A stretch of 64,000 nt of DNA from Pontibacillus chungwhensis (GTDB lineage: Bacteria > Bacillota > Bacilli > Bacillales > BH030062): contig NZ_CP126446.1 of NCBI RefSeq assembly GCF_030166655.1, positions 3,472,001 through 3,536,000 of the forward strand, in the 5' to 3' direction. A program made the position numbers and the translations under genes. The notes beneath the pieces are model-generated. The model saw nothing but the letters and a program-made list of their open reading frames with translations. It searched no databases and had not been told where the DNA came from. Positions 1-9,826 of this stretch are shown here, piece after piece. Position 1 is the first letter of the stretch, and the number at the start of each line of letters is the position of its first letter.

Positions 1-1648
1 ATCCTACACGGGTTCCGCCAAACACGGCCTGAAGTTCACCCCTCGCGTCAAAAACAGGAGCGAAGACGTCATAACTATAGAGCGTTCCCTCATGATACCC
101 ACGTTCCCCTTCAAGCGCTTCCCTCTTCACCACATAAGGAGCTTCCGTTTCTTCTAGCCGCACGTAAACCTGTTCTTGAATAAAGGCACGCATCCGCTTA
201 GCCGCTTCTTCTGACACGCTAATACTTGCATATTCAGAACTACCAAGCACCGTCAACATCCCTTTATCAAACGAGAAGATCTGCTGAAGCTGGAACAATA
301 CCGTCTCAAGCAATTCATCCATGTTGAGCGTGATGGATAATGCATGGTTTAACTCATTATAGTGTTCAAGCGTAAGCTTCGTTCGATTCGTTTCTTCTAA
401 AAGCTCTTTTAATTCTTGCTCGGCTTCCACCATATTTGTAATGTCAAACTGAATCACATAATACTGCTCGACCCCTTGACGCTCATTCTTATAAGGAACA
501 ATCGTAGAATCCACCCAATAAAATGAGCCATCTTTCGCTCGGTTCTTCACTTCACCCTTCCAGATTCGACCTTGTCGTAACGTCTGGATCATGCTTTCAT
601 AGAACTCTGGACGGTGCTCAGAATACATAGCAGTATGAGGCTGGCCAATAATGTCTTTCGGGCTATAACCTGAAACCTCACAAAACTTATCATTCACATC
701 TGTAATGACTCCTTGGGTATCCGTAACGGAAAGAATCGTAGCTTCATTAATCGCCATATTTAAATTCTTAATTTCTACTACGGAATCCTCTAGCCTTTCT
801 TGTTGCTCGGTGAGTTCATCCTGTTGAGCCTGTAACTCTTCATTATGAGCCTGCAAATCTTCTTCCCGTTCTTTAATCACAAAAGCCATAGAAGAAAGCG
901 CATTGGCTAACGTTCCAAGCTCATCCCTACGCTTAGTGGACGGGAATGATACATCTTCTCCAAGGGCAAGTTGTTCAGAGGCTTCCGATAACTCCTGTAG
1001 CGGCTGGCCAATACTTTTAGACATCCGCTTCGTGGCAAGACTAATAATGATAAACAAGAGCACAATCAACAAACCGAGCGCATAGGTAATCCGATTTGTG
1101 TTGTCCAAAAAGGCTTCGTGCGCCTCTTCAAGCTCTCGTTCATTTGTAGCCACGATTTCCTTATTCTGAGATAGGTAACGGTTAATTTGAGAGGTTCCAT
1201 CTTCCTCTTGTGATATACTGACAAGCTCTTCGTAATCCCCATTGTCTGCGAATTCCTTAGCTGTTGGCAAAAGAGTAGTCCAGTATTTATCGACGTACTG
1301 AGAAAGATTCTGATAGACCTCCTGTTCTTCCTCGCTTAAATCATACTCTTGTAATTCTTCTAAAAGGCCGACCAGATTGGCATGAGCCTCTTGTGTGAGC
1401 TCCCATTCATTGTTATTCAAAAAAGCTAAATACCCTCTCGCCCTCATAATCATTTCATTATAGGATTGGGCGATTTCCTCTGCGATCTCCGTTTGATTCA
1501 CAAGGGACTCTCTCTCGTTCACATACTTCTCTTTCACCTGTGCTTGAATTGCGAGAATAATAGAAATCCCAACAAGGGCGAGCACAAAGATAGCCATCAT
1601 AATGAACTGAAATTGTCTTCTGATGCTTTTCTTAAAGAAATCACGCAT
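1..1648 (-). CDS. Membrane sensor protein with HAMP, PAS and GAF regions (3' end outside window)
   Basis: Reading the minus strand from the ATG at 1648 gives an open frame to the window edge, so only the N-terminal ~549 residues are visible. There is a membrane segment near residues 10-32, an extracytoplasmic helical region resembling CHASE3/4HB sensors, a second membrane segment near 190-210, a HAMP-like linker, a coiled coil, a PAS domain (about 285-400, with its PAC extension) and a GAF-like region to the edge. Proteins of this layout are usually sensor histidine kinases or diguanylate cyclases; the output domain lies outside the window, so the class is not settled. The start codon overlaps the stop of the upstream receiver gene by 8 nt (ATGCGTGA), implying translational coupling and a shared pathway with the receiver and GGDEF hybrid. 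Confidence 0.8.
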   Translation of the reverse strand, partial: MRDFFKKSIRRQFQFIMMAIFVLALVGISIILAIQAQVKEKYVNERESLVNQTEIAEEIAQSYNEMIMRARGYLAFLNNNEWELTQEAHANLVGLLEELQEYDLSEEEQEVYQNLSQYVDKYWTTLLPTAKEFADNGDYEELVSISQEEDGTSQINRYLSQNKEIVATNERELEEAHEAFLDNTNRITYALGLLIVLLFIIISLATKRMSKSIGQPLQELSEASEQLALGEDVSFPSTKRRDELGTLANALSSMAFVIKEREEDLQAHNEELQAQQDELTEQQERLEDSVVEIKNLNMAINEATILSVTDTQGVITDVNDKFCEVSGYSPKDIIGQPHTAMYSEHRPEFYESMIQTLRQGRIWKGEVKNRAKDGSFYWVDSTIVPYKNERQGVEQYYVIQFDITNMVEAEQELKELLEETNRTKLTLEHYNELNHALSITLNMDELLETVLFQLQQIFSFDKGMLTVLGSSEYASISVSEEAAKRMRAFIQEQVYVRLEETEAPYVVKREALEGERGYHEGTLYSYDVFAPVFDARGELQAVFGGTRVG

Positions 1649-2006
1649 CCAGAATATCCTCCACAAGTTCAATTAATTGAAGAGGGCTGAACGGTTTAGC
1701 CATGTAATATTGAATACCAGCAGCCTTAGACGCATCAACATCCTTTTGCTGGTTCTTAGCCGTTAGCATCATAATCTTCATGTTTTCTTTCCCTTGTAAA
1801 TCTTTAATCTTCTCCGCCACTTCAATTCCTGTCATTCCAGGCATCATATAATCTAGTATAAGAAGATCATAGTCATCGTTTTGCACTTTCTGAAAAGCTT
1901 CATTCCCATCTTCCGCTTCTTCGAGTTCGTACCCTTCTTCCTCTAATGTATCGACAATTAACATACGTAATACTTCTTCATCATCCGCGATCAAAATTCG
2001 CTTCAC
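1641..2006 (-). CDS. Single-domain response regulator (CheY-like receiver)
   Basis: This 121-residue protein is one REC domain with no output domain. It shows the acidic pair near residues 8-10 (IADDEE), the phosphoacceptor Asp in LLILDYMMPG, the conserved Thr in MLTAKNQ and the Lys in MAKPFSP. Such proteins act by protein contact or as phosphate shuttles. It lies 11 nt after the Hpt-REC-GGDEF-REC gene and overlaps the sensor gene by 8 nt, so the three are probably one transcript. A phosphorelay using the Hpt domain of the upstream protein is a reasonable inference, but the partner kinase domain is not seen. Confidence 0.9.
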   Translation of the reverse strand: MKRILIADDEEVLRMLIVDTLEEEGYELEEAEDGNEAFQKVQNDDYDLLILDYMMPGMTGIEVAEKIKDLQGKENMKIMMLTAKNQQKDVDASKAAGIQYYMAKPFSPLQLIELVEDILDA

Positions 2007-2017
2007 ATCTATTCCTC

Positions 2018-3640
2018 CTAAAAGAGCAACCGTTGAGCAAGTCGTTTTACTCGTGCTTCTAGTTCTGAAACGCTAAATGGCTTCGTAATATAATCATCGG
2101 CTCCAAGGTCCAATGCCTTTACGATATCCTGATCTTTTTTTCTTCCCGTCAGCATAATGATGACGAACTGATCAACCGAGCATTCTGACCTTAACTTCCT
2201 CAATACTTCAAGACCATCCATCCTTGGCATCACGCCATCTAACAGCAGCACGAATTTGCCGTCCTGCTGATACCACTTGGATTCAAAGAACTCTTCCCCT
2301 TCACGGAACGTTCTGAGCTCAACCCTGTGACCTTTGAATGTTAATTTCCTTAGATGATCTTGCAACAATTCATGGATAATTGGATCATCATCTATAATTC
2401 CGATCCGCAAGACATCAAGTTTCTGCCCCAATTCTCCTTCGTTCTCATCGTACACGCGAACCTGATTCCGACCGTTCCGCTTTGCCATATAAAGAGCCTG
2501 ATCTGCTTTTGAAATCAACTCATCTCCGTGCTTGATCTCATCTTGAACAGCAGCCACACCGGATGAAAAAGAACAGCTAAACGTAGCTTCTTCTTTCTCA
2601 AACGTCTGGGCAACAAACGCTTGTAAAAGACGATCCACAATAAGACTGGCCTGCTCCTGACTTGTCTTCGGCATCACCAGCATGAACTCTTCCCCGCCAT
2701 AGCGGATAAAGAAATCCCCCTGGCGCTTATTCGTCATAATGGTGGTAGCAAACTGTTTTAGCACTTGATCCCCTGTATCGTGACCGTATGTATCGTTAAT
2801 ATTCTTGAACCGATCTAAATCCAGAAGGGCAACAGAAAAGGTCGTCTCATGGCGTTCATACTCCGCCCATTGGCGCTGTAATTCCTCTTGTAAAAATTTA
2901 CGATTATAGGCCCCAGTTAATTCGTCCAACAGAATCTGAGCTTGCAGGAGACGTTTTAACTCCAGACGATTTTGAATCAGAGCTAAAACTTCCGCATTCT
3001 CAAACGGCGAATGTACAATATCGAAAGCGCCCGCTTCATAGGCTTTCTTCCGGAGCATCGAATGAGGCTCTTCTTCTACAAGCAATGTCGGCACAAAACT
3101 ATGTCTGGCTTTATTGGCAATGCTTGCAAGCACGTTAAATCCATGATCTTCTTTCCGGTGCAAATCGATAATAACGTAATCAGGTTTTTGACTATAAAAT
3201 ACTTCAACCGCCTTCGTCTCGTTCGCTGCCACCATAACGGCATAGTGTTCTTCAAGCATATCTTTCAAATTCGAAATACGGTCAATTTGATCACCAACAA
3301 CCAAAACGAGCGACCCCTTCGAAGAAGTTTCTTGTGCCACACTCTCAACCAATGGCTCCGCTTCGATTTCAACCGACGAATGCTTTTTCAACTCTTCTGT
3401 AAGCGGAGTTAAGAATGAAATCCACCTTTCTTTCTCCCATTCATACCCGTCAGGTGATGGCAACTGCTGCATGAGCCTCGCCGCCACCTCCGTAATAGAA
3501 GGTAAACCAATAGAAGAAGCCGTTCCCTTTAAAGAATGCAAAAACTGATACATCGCCTCATTTGTTATACGTTGATGCTCTGACCAGCTTTGGAGAGTAG
3601 AACGGGTCCGCTTCAGAAATAATGTCTGATACTTTTGCAC
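2018..3640 (-). CDS. Hpt-REC-GGDEF-REC hybrid diguanylate cyclase
   Basis: The 540-residue protein starts at GTG, preceded by AAGGAGAG. Domains in order: an Hpt domain with the phosphorylatable His in HSLKGTASSIG (His about 35); a receiver-like domain (about 112-225) with degenerate N-terminal acidic residues; a GGDEF domain with an active GGEEF motif near residue 325 and an RQGD inhibitory I-site five residues before it; and a C-terminal receiver (about 415-537) with IIDDDP, LLLDGVMP, LTGR and ITKPF. It should make c-di-GMP from two GTP under phosphorelay control, with product inhibition. No membrane segment is seen. It heads the putative operon with the receiver and the membrane sensor. A role in controlling the nearby glycosyltransferase cluster is inference. 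Confidence 0.9.
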   Translation of the reverse strand: MQKYQTLFLKRTRSTLQSWSEHQRITNEAMYQFLHSLKGTASSIGLPSITEVAARLMQQLPSPDGYEWEKERWISFLTPLTEELKKHSSVEIEAEPLVESVAQETSSKGSLVLVVGDQIDRISNLKDMLEEHYAVMVAANETKAVEVFYSQKPDYVIIDLHRKEDHGFNVLASIANKARHSFVPTLLVEEEPHSMLRKKAYEAGAFDIVHSPFENAEVLALIQNRLELKRLLQAQILLDELTGAYNRKFLQEELQRQWAEYERHETTFSVALLDLDRFKNINDTYGHDTGDQVLKQFATTIMTNKRQGDFFIRYGGEEFMLVMPKTSQEQASLIVDRLLQAFVAQTFEKEEATFSCSFSSGVAAVQDEIKHGDELISKADQALYMAKRNGRNQVRVYDENEGELGQKLDVLRIGIIDDDPIIHELLQDHLRKLTFKGHRVELRTFREGEEFFESKWYQQDGKFVLLLDGVMPRMDGLEVLRKLRSECSVDQFVIIMLTGRKKDQDIVKALDLGADDYITKPFSVSELEARVKRLAQRLLF

Positions 3641-3740
3641 AATGCTCTCTCCTTTTCCATCTATAATTCTTACTATCTATTATCTTATACACAACGATAA
3701 AAAGGAAGAAGTTGTCTATAGAAAAAGTACCTTCCAGACA

Positions 3741-3773
3741 ACAAAAAAACTGCACTCACGTTAGTGAGTGCAG
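3741..3773 (-). terminator. Intrinsic terminator of the InhA-like protease gene
   Basis: A 10-bp perfect stem (CTGCACTCAC / GTGAGTGCAG) with a 4-nt loop is followed on the minus strand by a run of Ts. It starts 16 nt after the protease stop codon. Confidence 0.9.
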
Positions 3774-3788
3774 CTTCTCTTTTCATCA

Positions 3789-6185
3789 TTACTTTTTGAA
3801 AATCATAACCTTACCAACCGTACCGTCTTTACTTTCACCCGTAACGCGGAAGTTCAGTCCATATTCAGGAACATTACGTCCGGCGTCAACTAATCCAGGG
3901 TTGGAGTAGTCTTCAGAATCACTGAATAGCGGATTACGTTTGGTATAGTTGTCTTTTAAGGTAATACCAAGTAAATCTTTGTAATCAAGATAGAGCTTCT
4001 CGGACTTATCCAGACTAAAGGCAGCGTCATGTACCTGGTAGCGAGTAGAAGCTACAGATTTATCACTCCACTTAAGCGTCTTTTGGTCCGCATCTACTAC
4101 ACCAACAAACCCTTCACCAGGATGATTTCCTGTCCAGTTGTCACTATACTTCTTATCTACATACCAGACCACTAGGCCGTCATCGAAGGTCATTAAACTA
4201 TCTCCACGACGGATGTTTGCTAAACCTTCATCAACGCCATTATGACTTCTCCATTCAAGAAGGTAGTAGTGTTCACTTCTCTTGATACCGTCTGATTTTG
4301 TGAAGCCATCTAAACCAAATTTAGCATCGCCTTCTGCATCGTCAAATACGACTTCTTCTCCGTCCACGACTACAGATAGGTCATCAGCATATAAACCTGG
4401 TTGGCTAACCGCCCCATCTGTTACATATTCAATCGCCACTTCTACTTCCTGACCAGCGTAAGCAGAAAGGTCGAAGGATGCGTCGATCCAACCATTAGAA
4501 GAACCAGTGATACCGTTCCCTTCATTAGCATCATACGGATTGGCGTCAGTTGTAATATCTGATTTAACGGTCTCACCATTCACCGTTACATACGCATAAT
4601 CCCAGTCTTTCTCAATATCATACCACGTTTTAAAGTTGAATTCTGCTGAAGTAGCATTTGTCAGATCAACTGTTGTCGTTAAGGAATTATTTAAGTCATC
4701 ACCGCTCCCACTAAAGTAGGCATTCTCACCGCTAGCAGGCGTGGTAATAACCGTTTCTTTTTGAGGAAGATTGACTTTTACAACGTCATTGTTTGTCCCT
4801 TTCGTTGCAGCCTCATCCAATAAGAATTCTATTCCTTGTCCATTCACATCTTCTAGATTAACCTCTGTTCCAGTTTGCCAATTCCCTTTTGTCCCTTCAT
4901 TATCGACAACGGCAGAAGCTTGAAGCATTTCCTTCATGTATGGACTAAAGCCAGTAGGCATTGTCCCCGGAATATCTCCTGCCCAGCTACCACTAGACAT
5001 GATTGACCAGTAGCTAACCGGTTCACCTTCACCTGTATACTGCGTGTCATACTCATCCGGAAGACCTAAGTCATGACCGAATTCGTGAGCCATTACCCCA
5101 ACCGCACCGTCTTCTGGTTCGATTGTGTAGTCATATGCTGCCATTGAGCCGCCCCAGTATCCAACAGATGCTTCCGTGTTAGAAATAGGAGTTATGTCGC
5201 CAAGATTCCAGCGGTGAGACCAGATTGCGTCTGAACCTAAGCTTCCGCCGCCTGCTTCTTCACCAACACCAGAATGAATAACCATTAGATGGTCAACTAA
5301 GCCGTCTGGCTCTAAGTAGTCGCCGTCACCGTCTAAGTCGTAGCGGTCCCATTGATCGTAGTCAGAGATATCAACATTTGGATCAGCGCTAGCTGCTTCT
5401 AGTGCTTCTTTTACAAGCCCACGAGCGTTCACATCACTATCTTCCTCTGTCGGGTAGTTTCCACCATATGCAGCAGCGGGTTGACTAGCCGTATACCATC
5501 CTGCTACTTCCCCTTCAACAGAGTAGCTTCCACCAGATTGTTGCTCATAGTATTGTTTCATAGAGTCATAGGTATTACCATCTGGGCCTGTCCAGCCACC
5601 TTCGCCAAACAACATGTCTTGGTAGTGCTCTCTAGAATAAGCATCTTCTCCATCATAATACATGTCTGTTTCATCAGCTGTTAAAGTATTATGAGGCTTG
5701 TCCGGATAATCTACTAATAATACTAGTACTTTATCGGTACGCATCTCCCCATTATAAGCTTCTTCCTCGACCCCATCTGGAGCATTTTTCTTGGCTTGTC
5801 CAAGTTTATTTCCCTTGCCGTTTGTAAGGCTATTTTTATTGATCTCTTTTTGCAGCTTTTCTTTAGTCGTTTGCTCTGCATCCTGAAGTTCACCTTCTTC
5901 TTTCATACTAGCAGCCGATTCCTGCTTAGCCTGTAAGAATTGGTTCAACTTCTCCTGAGCTTGTTCCGCTGATGCATTTTTAGAAATCGTTCCATTCTCT
6001 TTCAACATTTGAATCAATCGCTCATCATTTGCGATCGCCAGGTCAAATGGTGATCCACCTTCTTGATGAACATGCTTGCTTTTACTTACCTCACTTGGCG
6101 ATGGCACTGAAGCATTTACGCTCGCCACTGGGCCGAGCGCTAACGTTAGCGCCAAAGCGGATGTGATTAATTTCCCCTTCTTCAT
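3789..6185 (-). CDS. inhA: Secreted M6-family metalloprotease, immune inhibitor A-like
   Basis: The 798-residue protein has a signal peptide (MKKGKLITSALALTLALG, cleaved about residue 25), a charged propeptide region, and an M6 metalloprotease domain with the zinc motif HEFGHDLGLPDEYD near residues 365-378. The C-terminal half has MAM/VEG-like beta-rich regions (TWYDIEKDWDYAYVTV, QPGLYADDLSV), as in InhA of the Bacillus cereus group. Length matches the family. Many Asp/Glu residues fit a halophile. It is monocistronic, with its own terminator and promoter, between the signalling operon and the divergent glycoside hydrolase. Family members degrade extracellular proteins; the substrate here is unknown. 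Confidence 0.9.
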   Translation of the reverse strand: MKKGKLITSALALTLALGPVASVNASVPSPSEVSKSKHVHQEGGSPFDLAIANDERLIQMLKENGTISKNASAEQAQEKLNQFLQAKQESAASMKEEGELQDAEQTTKEKLQKEINKNSLTNGKGNKLGQAKKNAPDGVEEEAYNGEMRTDKVLVLLVDYPDKPHNTLTADETDMYYDGEDAYSREHYQDMLFGEGGWTGPDGNTYDSMKQYYEQQSGGSYSVEGEVAGWYTASQPAAAYGGNYPTEEDSDVNARGLVKEALEAASADPNVDISDYDQWDRYDLDGDGDYLEPDGLVDHLMVIHSGVGEEAGGGSLGSDAIWSHRWNLGDITPISNTEASVGYWGGSMAAYDYTIEPEDGAVGVMAHEFGHDLGLPDEYDTQYTGEGEPVSYWSIMSSGSWAGDIPGTMPTGFSPYMKEMLQASAVVDNEGTKGNWQTGTEVNLEDVNGQGIEFLLDEAATKGTNNDVVKVNLPQKETVITTPASGENAYFSGSGDDLNNSLTTTVDLTNATSAEFNFKTWYDIEKDWDYAYVTVNGETVKSDITTDANPYDANEGNGITGSSNGWIDASFDLSAYAGQEVEVAIEYVTDGAVSQPGLYADDLSVVVDGEEVVFDDAEGDAKFGLDGFTKSDGIKRSEHYYLLEWRSHNGVDEGLANIRRGDSLMTFDDGLVVWYVDKKYSDNWTGNHPGEGFVGVVDADQKTLKWSDKSVASTRYQVHDAAFSLDKSEKLYLDYKDLLGITLKDNYTKRNPLFSDSEDYSNPGLVDAGRNVPEYGLNFRVTGESKDGTVGKVMIFKK

Positions 6186-6235
6186 TCGTCATCCCCCTAA
6201 ATGTCTGATTTTTTTGTTTTTTCTGAACTATCATT

Positions 6236-6265
6236 ACTATAAACTGGAATCTTAGCGTTAGACAA
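6236..6265 (-). promoter_or_regulatory. Candidate SigA promoter of the InhA-like protease
   Basis: On the minus strand, TTGTCT and TATAGT are separated by 18 nt, about 50 nt before the start codon. The 6186-6470 gap also carries the leader of the divergent hydrolase gene; no equally clear promoter was found for it. Confidence 0.55.
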
Positions 6266-6470
6266 CACTTTATCTCGATATAAAGGGAAAATGAGCGTTT
6301 TGGACGGTTTTATCGACAGCTGTCGACATGTTTTTGTTAGTCCATTCGACTCATTCCGAAGATTAATCGCTTCGACCCACTCACAAAATGAACCAGAAAT
6401 TGAGAATACTGTGTCATATAAAAAGGTATGAGATAATACAAGTAATGGAAATTAAAGAGGGGGAGTTTGG

Positions 6471-9400
6471 ATGAAAAAGTGGCCATTTGTACTAGGAGGA
6501 TTTCTGCTTCTACTGGCCTTTCCGTTTATATGGTGGCTTCTAGAGCCAAAAGAGCCACTCCAAACACTCATCGTGGATAAGACCGTTCCAGATGAGTCAT
6601 ATAGAGAGCATAAAGGACTAACCTGGCTATTAAATTATGAAAAATATACGAAAGCAAACGGGGATCCCTATAATCTTGAAGAAGATTATATCGGGTATCA
6701 TCCTGACAAGAAACAAGCAACCGCTTTGCCAGAAGACTTAAGTGAGTACAAAATGATTTATCTCGCCGATACATACGGTGTCTATAACGCCGATCTCGAA
6801 GGTGAGAATGAAGACGGAGAGAAATCTGCCAAAATCGAGGGCGGTTTAACTGCAGAAGAAGCAAAGCAAATAGAAGCTTCACTCTACGAGAACCCGGCGA
6901 CATTCATCGCAGAATTTAACACGTTTTCAAGCCCCACTAGGGAAGAAGCGCGAAGAACCATTACAAATCTATTAGATATAAAAGCAACAGGCTGGTCTGG
7001 TCGTTATTTTGATGACCTTGCAAAGGACTCAGGAGGGGAGGTACCAAAATGGGCCATTCGCGATTATGAAGAACAGAAGGATCAGAAGTGGTCATTTGAT
7101 GGAGCGGGTTATGTGCTCGTTCACAACGACAACACGATCGTCGTACTTGAAGAAGGAAAAGACGTCTCTGATGAAGGCATTCGTGCTACTTTCACAGATC
7201 AGGGTGTGGAACAGTTCGGACTGAAGAAGAGCCCTCATTATGCCTACTGGTTCGATATCGTCAAACCATATAATAAAGAAAACGTCATCGCCAATTACGA
7301 CTGGGAGTTAACGAAGGAGGGAGAAGAAAAGCTTAACGCGCATAATATCCCCCTTCAATTCCCTGCCGTAACGCGAACGACGAAGAATGATTATCCAGCT
7401 TATTATTTCGCAGGGGATTTTGCAGATATGGAGACGCTCCCTCCCATTCATCAGTACAAAGGGTTGGCTTCATTCCGAAAATGGTTCTCCTTTGGAGATC
7501 AATCAAATCCTGAGCCTTTTTACTGGAAAACTTATATTCCGATGCTCAGGGACATATTAGAAGAGGCAGAGACGCCTGCAAAATCAGAGAGCGCTAACCC
7601 TAAGAAACAGGTCGCAAACGAAGATGGCATCGCCTATCCGACTAGAGTTGGGAAAGAACGCCTTGAAATCTACCAAGACGGGGAATGGAAGCCGACGCTT
7701 ATGAAAGGCGTCAACATCGGCATGGGGAAACCAGGAGCGTTCCCAGGGGAAGCAGCGATCACAGAGCGTGAATATGCCCGCTGGTTTGAGCAAATTGGCG
7801 AGATGAACGCCAATGCTATACGCGTCTACACCCTTCATCCGCCCGGCTTTTACCGAGCCCTGAAGAATTATAATGAAGAAGCTGATGAACCGATCTACGT
7901 CTTTCACGGGGCCTGGGTGGATGAAGAACCTCTTGAACGCCATTTAGACAGTTTCCATGAAGAGAATACAGAGTCGTTTAAAAACGAAATCTCTACTCTC
8001 GTTGATGTGATCCACGGAAATGCCACGGTGGAAGAGAAACCTGGTCATGCGAGCGGGGTCTACAACGCTGATATCTCAGAATACGTCATCGGCTGGATCA
8101 TCGGAATTGAGTGGTATCCTCAAATGGTCGAGAAGACAAACGAGAATCATCAAGACAAGGGTGATTACGAAGGTGACTATATTTATACGGAAAATGCGAA
8201 GCCATTTGAACATTGGCTAGCGTCGATGATGGATTACACGATTCAATATGAAATGGATCAGTATAAGTGGCAACGTCCGATCAGTTTCACAAACTGGCCG
8301 ACAACGGACTTTCTTGACCACCCTTCTGAACCACTTGAGGAGGAAGACTTGGTCGGGGTAAATCCAAATGTCATTCACACGAACGAAGACACGTTCAAGC
8401 CAGGCATGTTCGCAAGTTACCACGTGTACCCGTACTACCCGGACTTCTTGAATCATGACGAAGAGTACCTTTCTTATAAAGACCAGCGCGGCGAGAACAA
8501 TAGCTATGCAGGGTATTTACATGACCTGGTCTCAAAGCATGATATGCCAATCCTCGTTGCTGAATTCGGTGTACCTGGATCTCGAGGGAAGACACATGGC
8601 AACCCATTCGGTTGGGATCAAGGACATCATTCAGAAAAGCAGCAAGGAAACATTAATAAACGCTTATTTGAAGATATTGTAGCAGAAGACACGCTCGGCG
8701 GTCTCGTCTTCACATGGCAGGACGAATGGTTCAAGAGAACGTGGAACACCATGGAACTCGATAACCCGAACAGACGTCCATTCTGGTCCAACGCACAGAC
8801 CAACGAGCAACAATTTGGACTCTTATCCTTTGATCGCTTGAAGCGAACAATTGACGGTAAAGGTGAGTCCTGGAAAGATACAAAAACGGCTTCAACAGAA
8901 AACGGAGACATCCAGTCCATTGCCGCTGACCATGATGAACGATACTTGTACCTTCGTCTTGAGATGAGTGAGAGCTTCCAGTTCGAAGACCAATCCCTGA
9001 ACGTTGCATTCGATACGATTCAGAACCAGGGAATCAAGTCCATTGCGGACGGACTAGAGACAGACGAGGGCATTGATTTTCTTCTGAAAATGGACGGAAA
9101 AGATAAGGCTGAACTTCTCGTTGATAGCTATTACGATCCGTTCTACTATCAGTACGGAGATACGTTGTCGATGATCGAGAAGCAACCCTATGCGAGCGAG
9201 AAGAATAACGGAAACTTCCACCCAATCCGATTAGCGCTTAACCAGCAGCTAACGGTTCCTTCAACTGGTGAAGTCATCCCGTTCTCATCCTATGAAACTG
9301 GCAAGCTCCAACACGGAAATGCAGATCCAGAATCAGAAGACTATAATGCATTAACGGATTATTCCATTGGAGAAAAAGGTAAAGTCATTGAAGTACGCAT

Positions 9401-9653
9401 CCCTTGGCTCCTTCTTAATATCAAAGATCCAAGTCAAAAAGAGCAAATGGCTGATCTGTGGAAAGAAGGCTTAAAAGGATCTCAAAGCTTTAAAGACATC
9501 TCCCTTAAGGCATTCACCGAAGACAACGATACAGTTCGTTCCTCAACCGACTTCCTTTCTTACAGTTGGAAAAACTGGAATGAACCGAAATCAGAAGAAC
9601 GTCTGAAGAAATCCTATGACATTATGAAAGAAGCTTATGAACAAGCCGAATAA
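6471..9653 (+). CDS. Membrane-anchored glycoside hydrolase-like protein (clan A TIM barrel)
   Basis: The 1060-residue protein begins after a strong GAGGGGGAG and has an uncleaved signal-anchor (WPFVLGGFLLLLAFPFIWWL) placing it outside the membrane. Residues about 40-370 form an unrecognised N-terminal region. From about 385 a cellulase-like TIM barrel follows, starting KGVNIGMGKPGAFPGE; candidate catalytic glutamates are in GIEWYP (about 547, acid/base) and LVAEFGVPG (about 700, nucleophile), and GGLVFTWQDEW fits the last barrel strand. The C-terminal ~200 residues resemble a CBM9/DOMON beta-sandwich. It is convergent with a processive glycosyltransferase, so a role in trimming or releasing an exopolysaccharide is inferred. 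Substrate unknown. Confidence 0.7.
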   Translation: MKKWPFVLGGFLLLLAFPFIWWLLEPKEPLQTLIVDKTVPDESYREHKGLTWLLNYEKYTKANGDPYNLEEDYIGYHPDKKQATALPEDLSEYKMIYLADTYGVYNADLEGENEDGEKSAKIEGGLTAEEAKQIEASLYENPATFIAEFNTFSSPTREEARRTITNLLDIKATGWSGRYFDDLAKDSGGEVPKWAIRDYEEQKDQKWSFDGAGYVLVHNDNTIVVLEEGKDVSDEGIRATFTDQGVEQFGLKKSPHYAYWFDIVKPYNKENVIANYDWELTKEGEEKLNAHNIPLQFPAVTRTTKNDYPAYYFAGDFADMETLPPIHQYKGLASFRKWFSFGDQSNPEPFYWKTYIPMLRDILEEAETPAKSESANPKKQVANEDGIAYPTRVGKERLEIYQDGEWKPTLMKGVNIGMGKPGAFPGEAAITEREYARWFEQIGEMNANAIRVYTLHPPGFYRALKNYNEEADEPIYVFHGAWVDEEPLERHLDSFHEENTESFKNEISTLVDVIHGNATVEEKPGHASGVYNADISEYVIGWIIGIEWYPQMVEKTNENHQDKGDYEGDYIYTENAKPFEHWLASMMDYTIQYEMDQYKWQRPISFTNWPTTDFLDHPSEPLEEEDLVGVNPNVIHTNEDTFKPGMFASYHVYPYYPDFLNHDEEYLSYKDQRGENNSYAGYLHDLVSKHDMPILVAEFGVPGSRGKTHGNPFGWDQGHHSEKQQGNINKRLFEDIVAEDTLGGLVFTWQDEWFKRTWNTMELDNPNRRPFWSNAQTNEQQFGLLSFDRLKRTIDGKGESWKDTKTASTENGDIQSIAADHDERYLYLRLEMSESFQFEDQSLNVAFDTIQNQGIKSIADGLETDEGIDFLLKMDGKDKAELLVDSYYDPFYYQYGDTLSMIEKQPYASEKNNGNFHPIRLALNQQLTVPSTGEVIPFSSYETGKLQHGNADPESEDYNALTDYSIGEKGKVIEVRIPWLLLNIKDPSQKEQMADLWKEGLKGSQSFKDISLKAFTEDNDTVRSSTDFLSYSWKNWNEPKSEERLKKSYDIMKEAYEQAE

Positions 9654-9660
9654 TAAAAAA

Positions 9661-9697
9661 AGCTGCCTTCTCCTCTAGCGGAGTAGGCAGCTTTTTT
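9661..9697. terminator. Bidirectional intrinsic terminator
   Basis: Stem AGCTGCC..GGCAGCT with further CTCC/GGAG pairing, flanked by A-rich and T-rich runs. It lies between the convergent hydrolase and glycosyltransferase genes and can serve both. Confidence 0.8.
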
Positions 9698-9719
9698 ATT
9701 ACTGGATGTTGGCGTGGGG

Positions 9720-9824
9720 ATTTAGACGTTAGGTGGGCTTTTCTAGTCATCCCAGATCGCTTTCTGGACGTAAGAGCAGCTTTTCTCGTCATCCCCACTC
9801 GCTTTCTAGACATCCTCCCCCAAC
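9720..9824. repeat. 21-nt phased repeat array A (about 5 units)
   Basis: Units begin at 9741, 9762, 9783 and 9804 with core TTCTNGACRTC (variants TTCTAGTCATC, TTCTGGACGTA, TTCTCGTCATC, TTCTAGACATC), plus a weaker unit at 9720. Spacing is exactly 21 nt. It fills the gap between the terminator and the glycosyltransferase stop codon and belongs to the same family as the arrays at 14654 and 20526. Confidence 0.8.
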
Positions 9825-9826
9825 AC

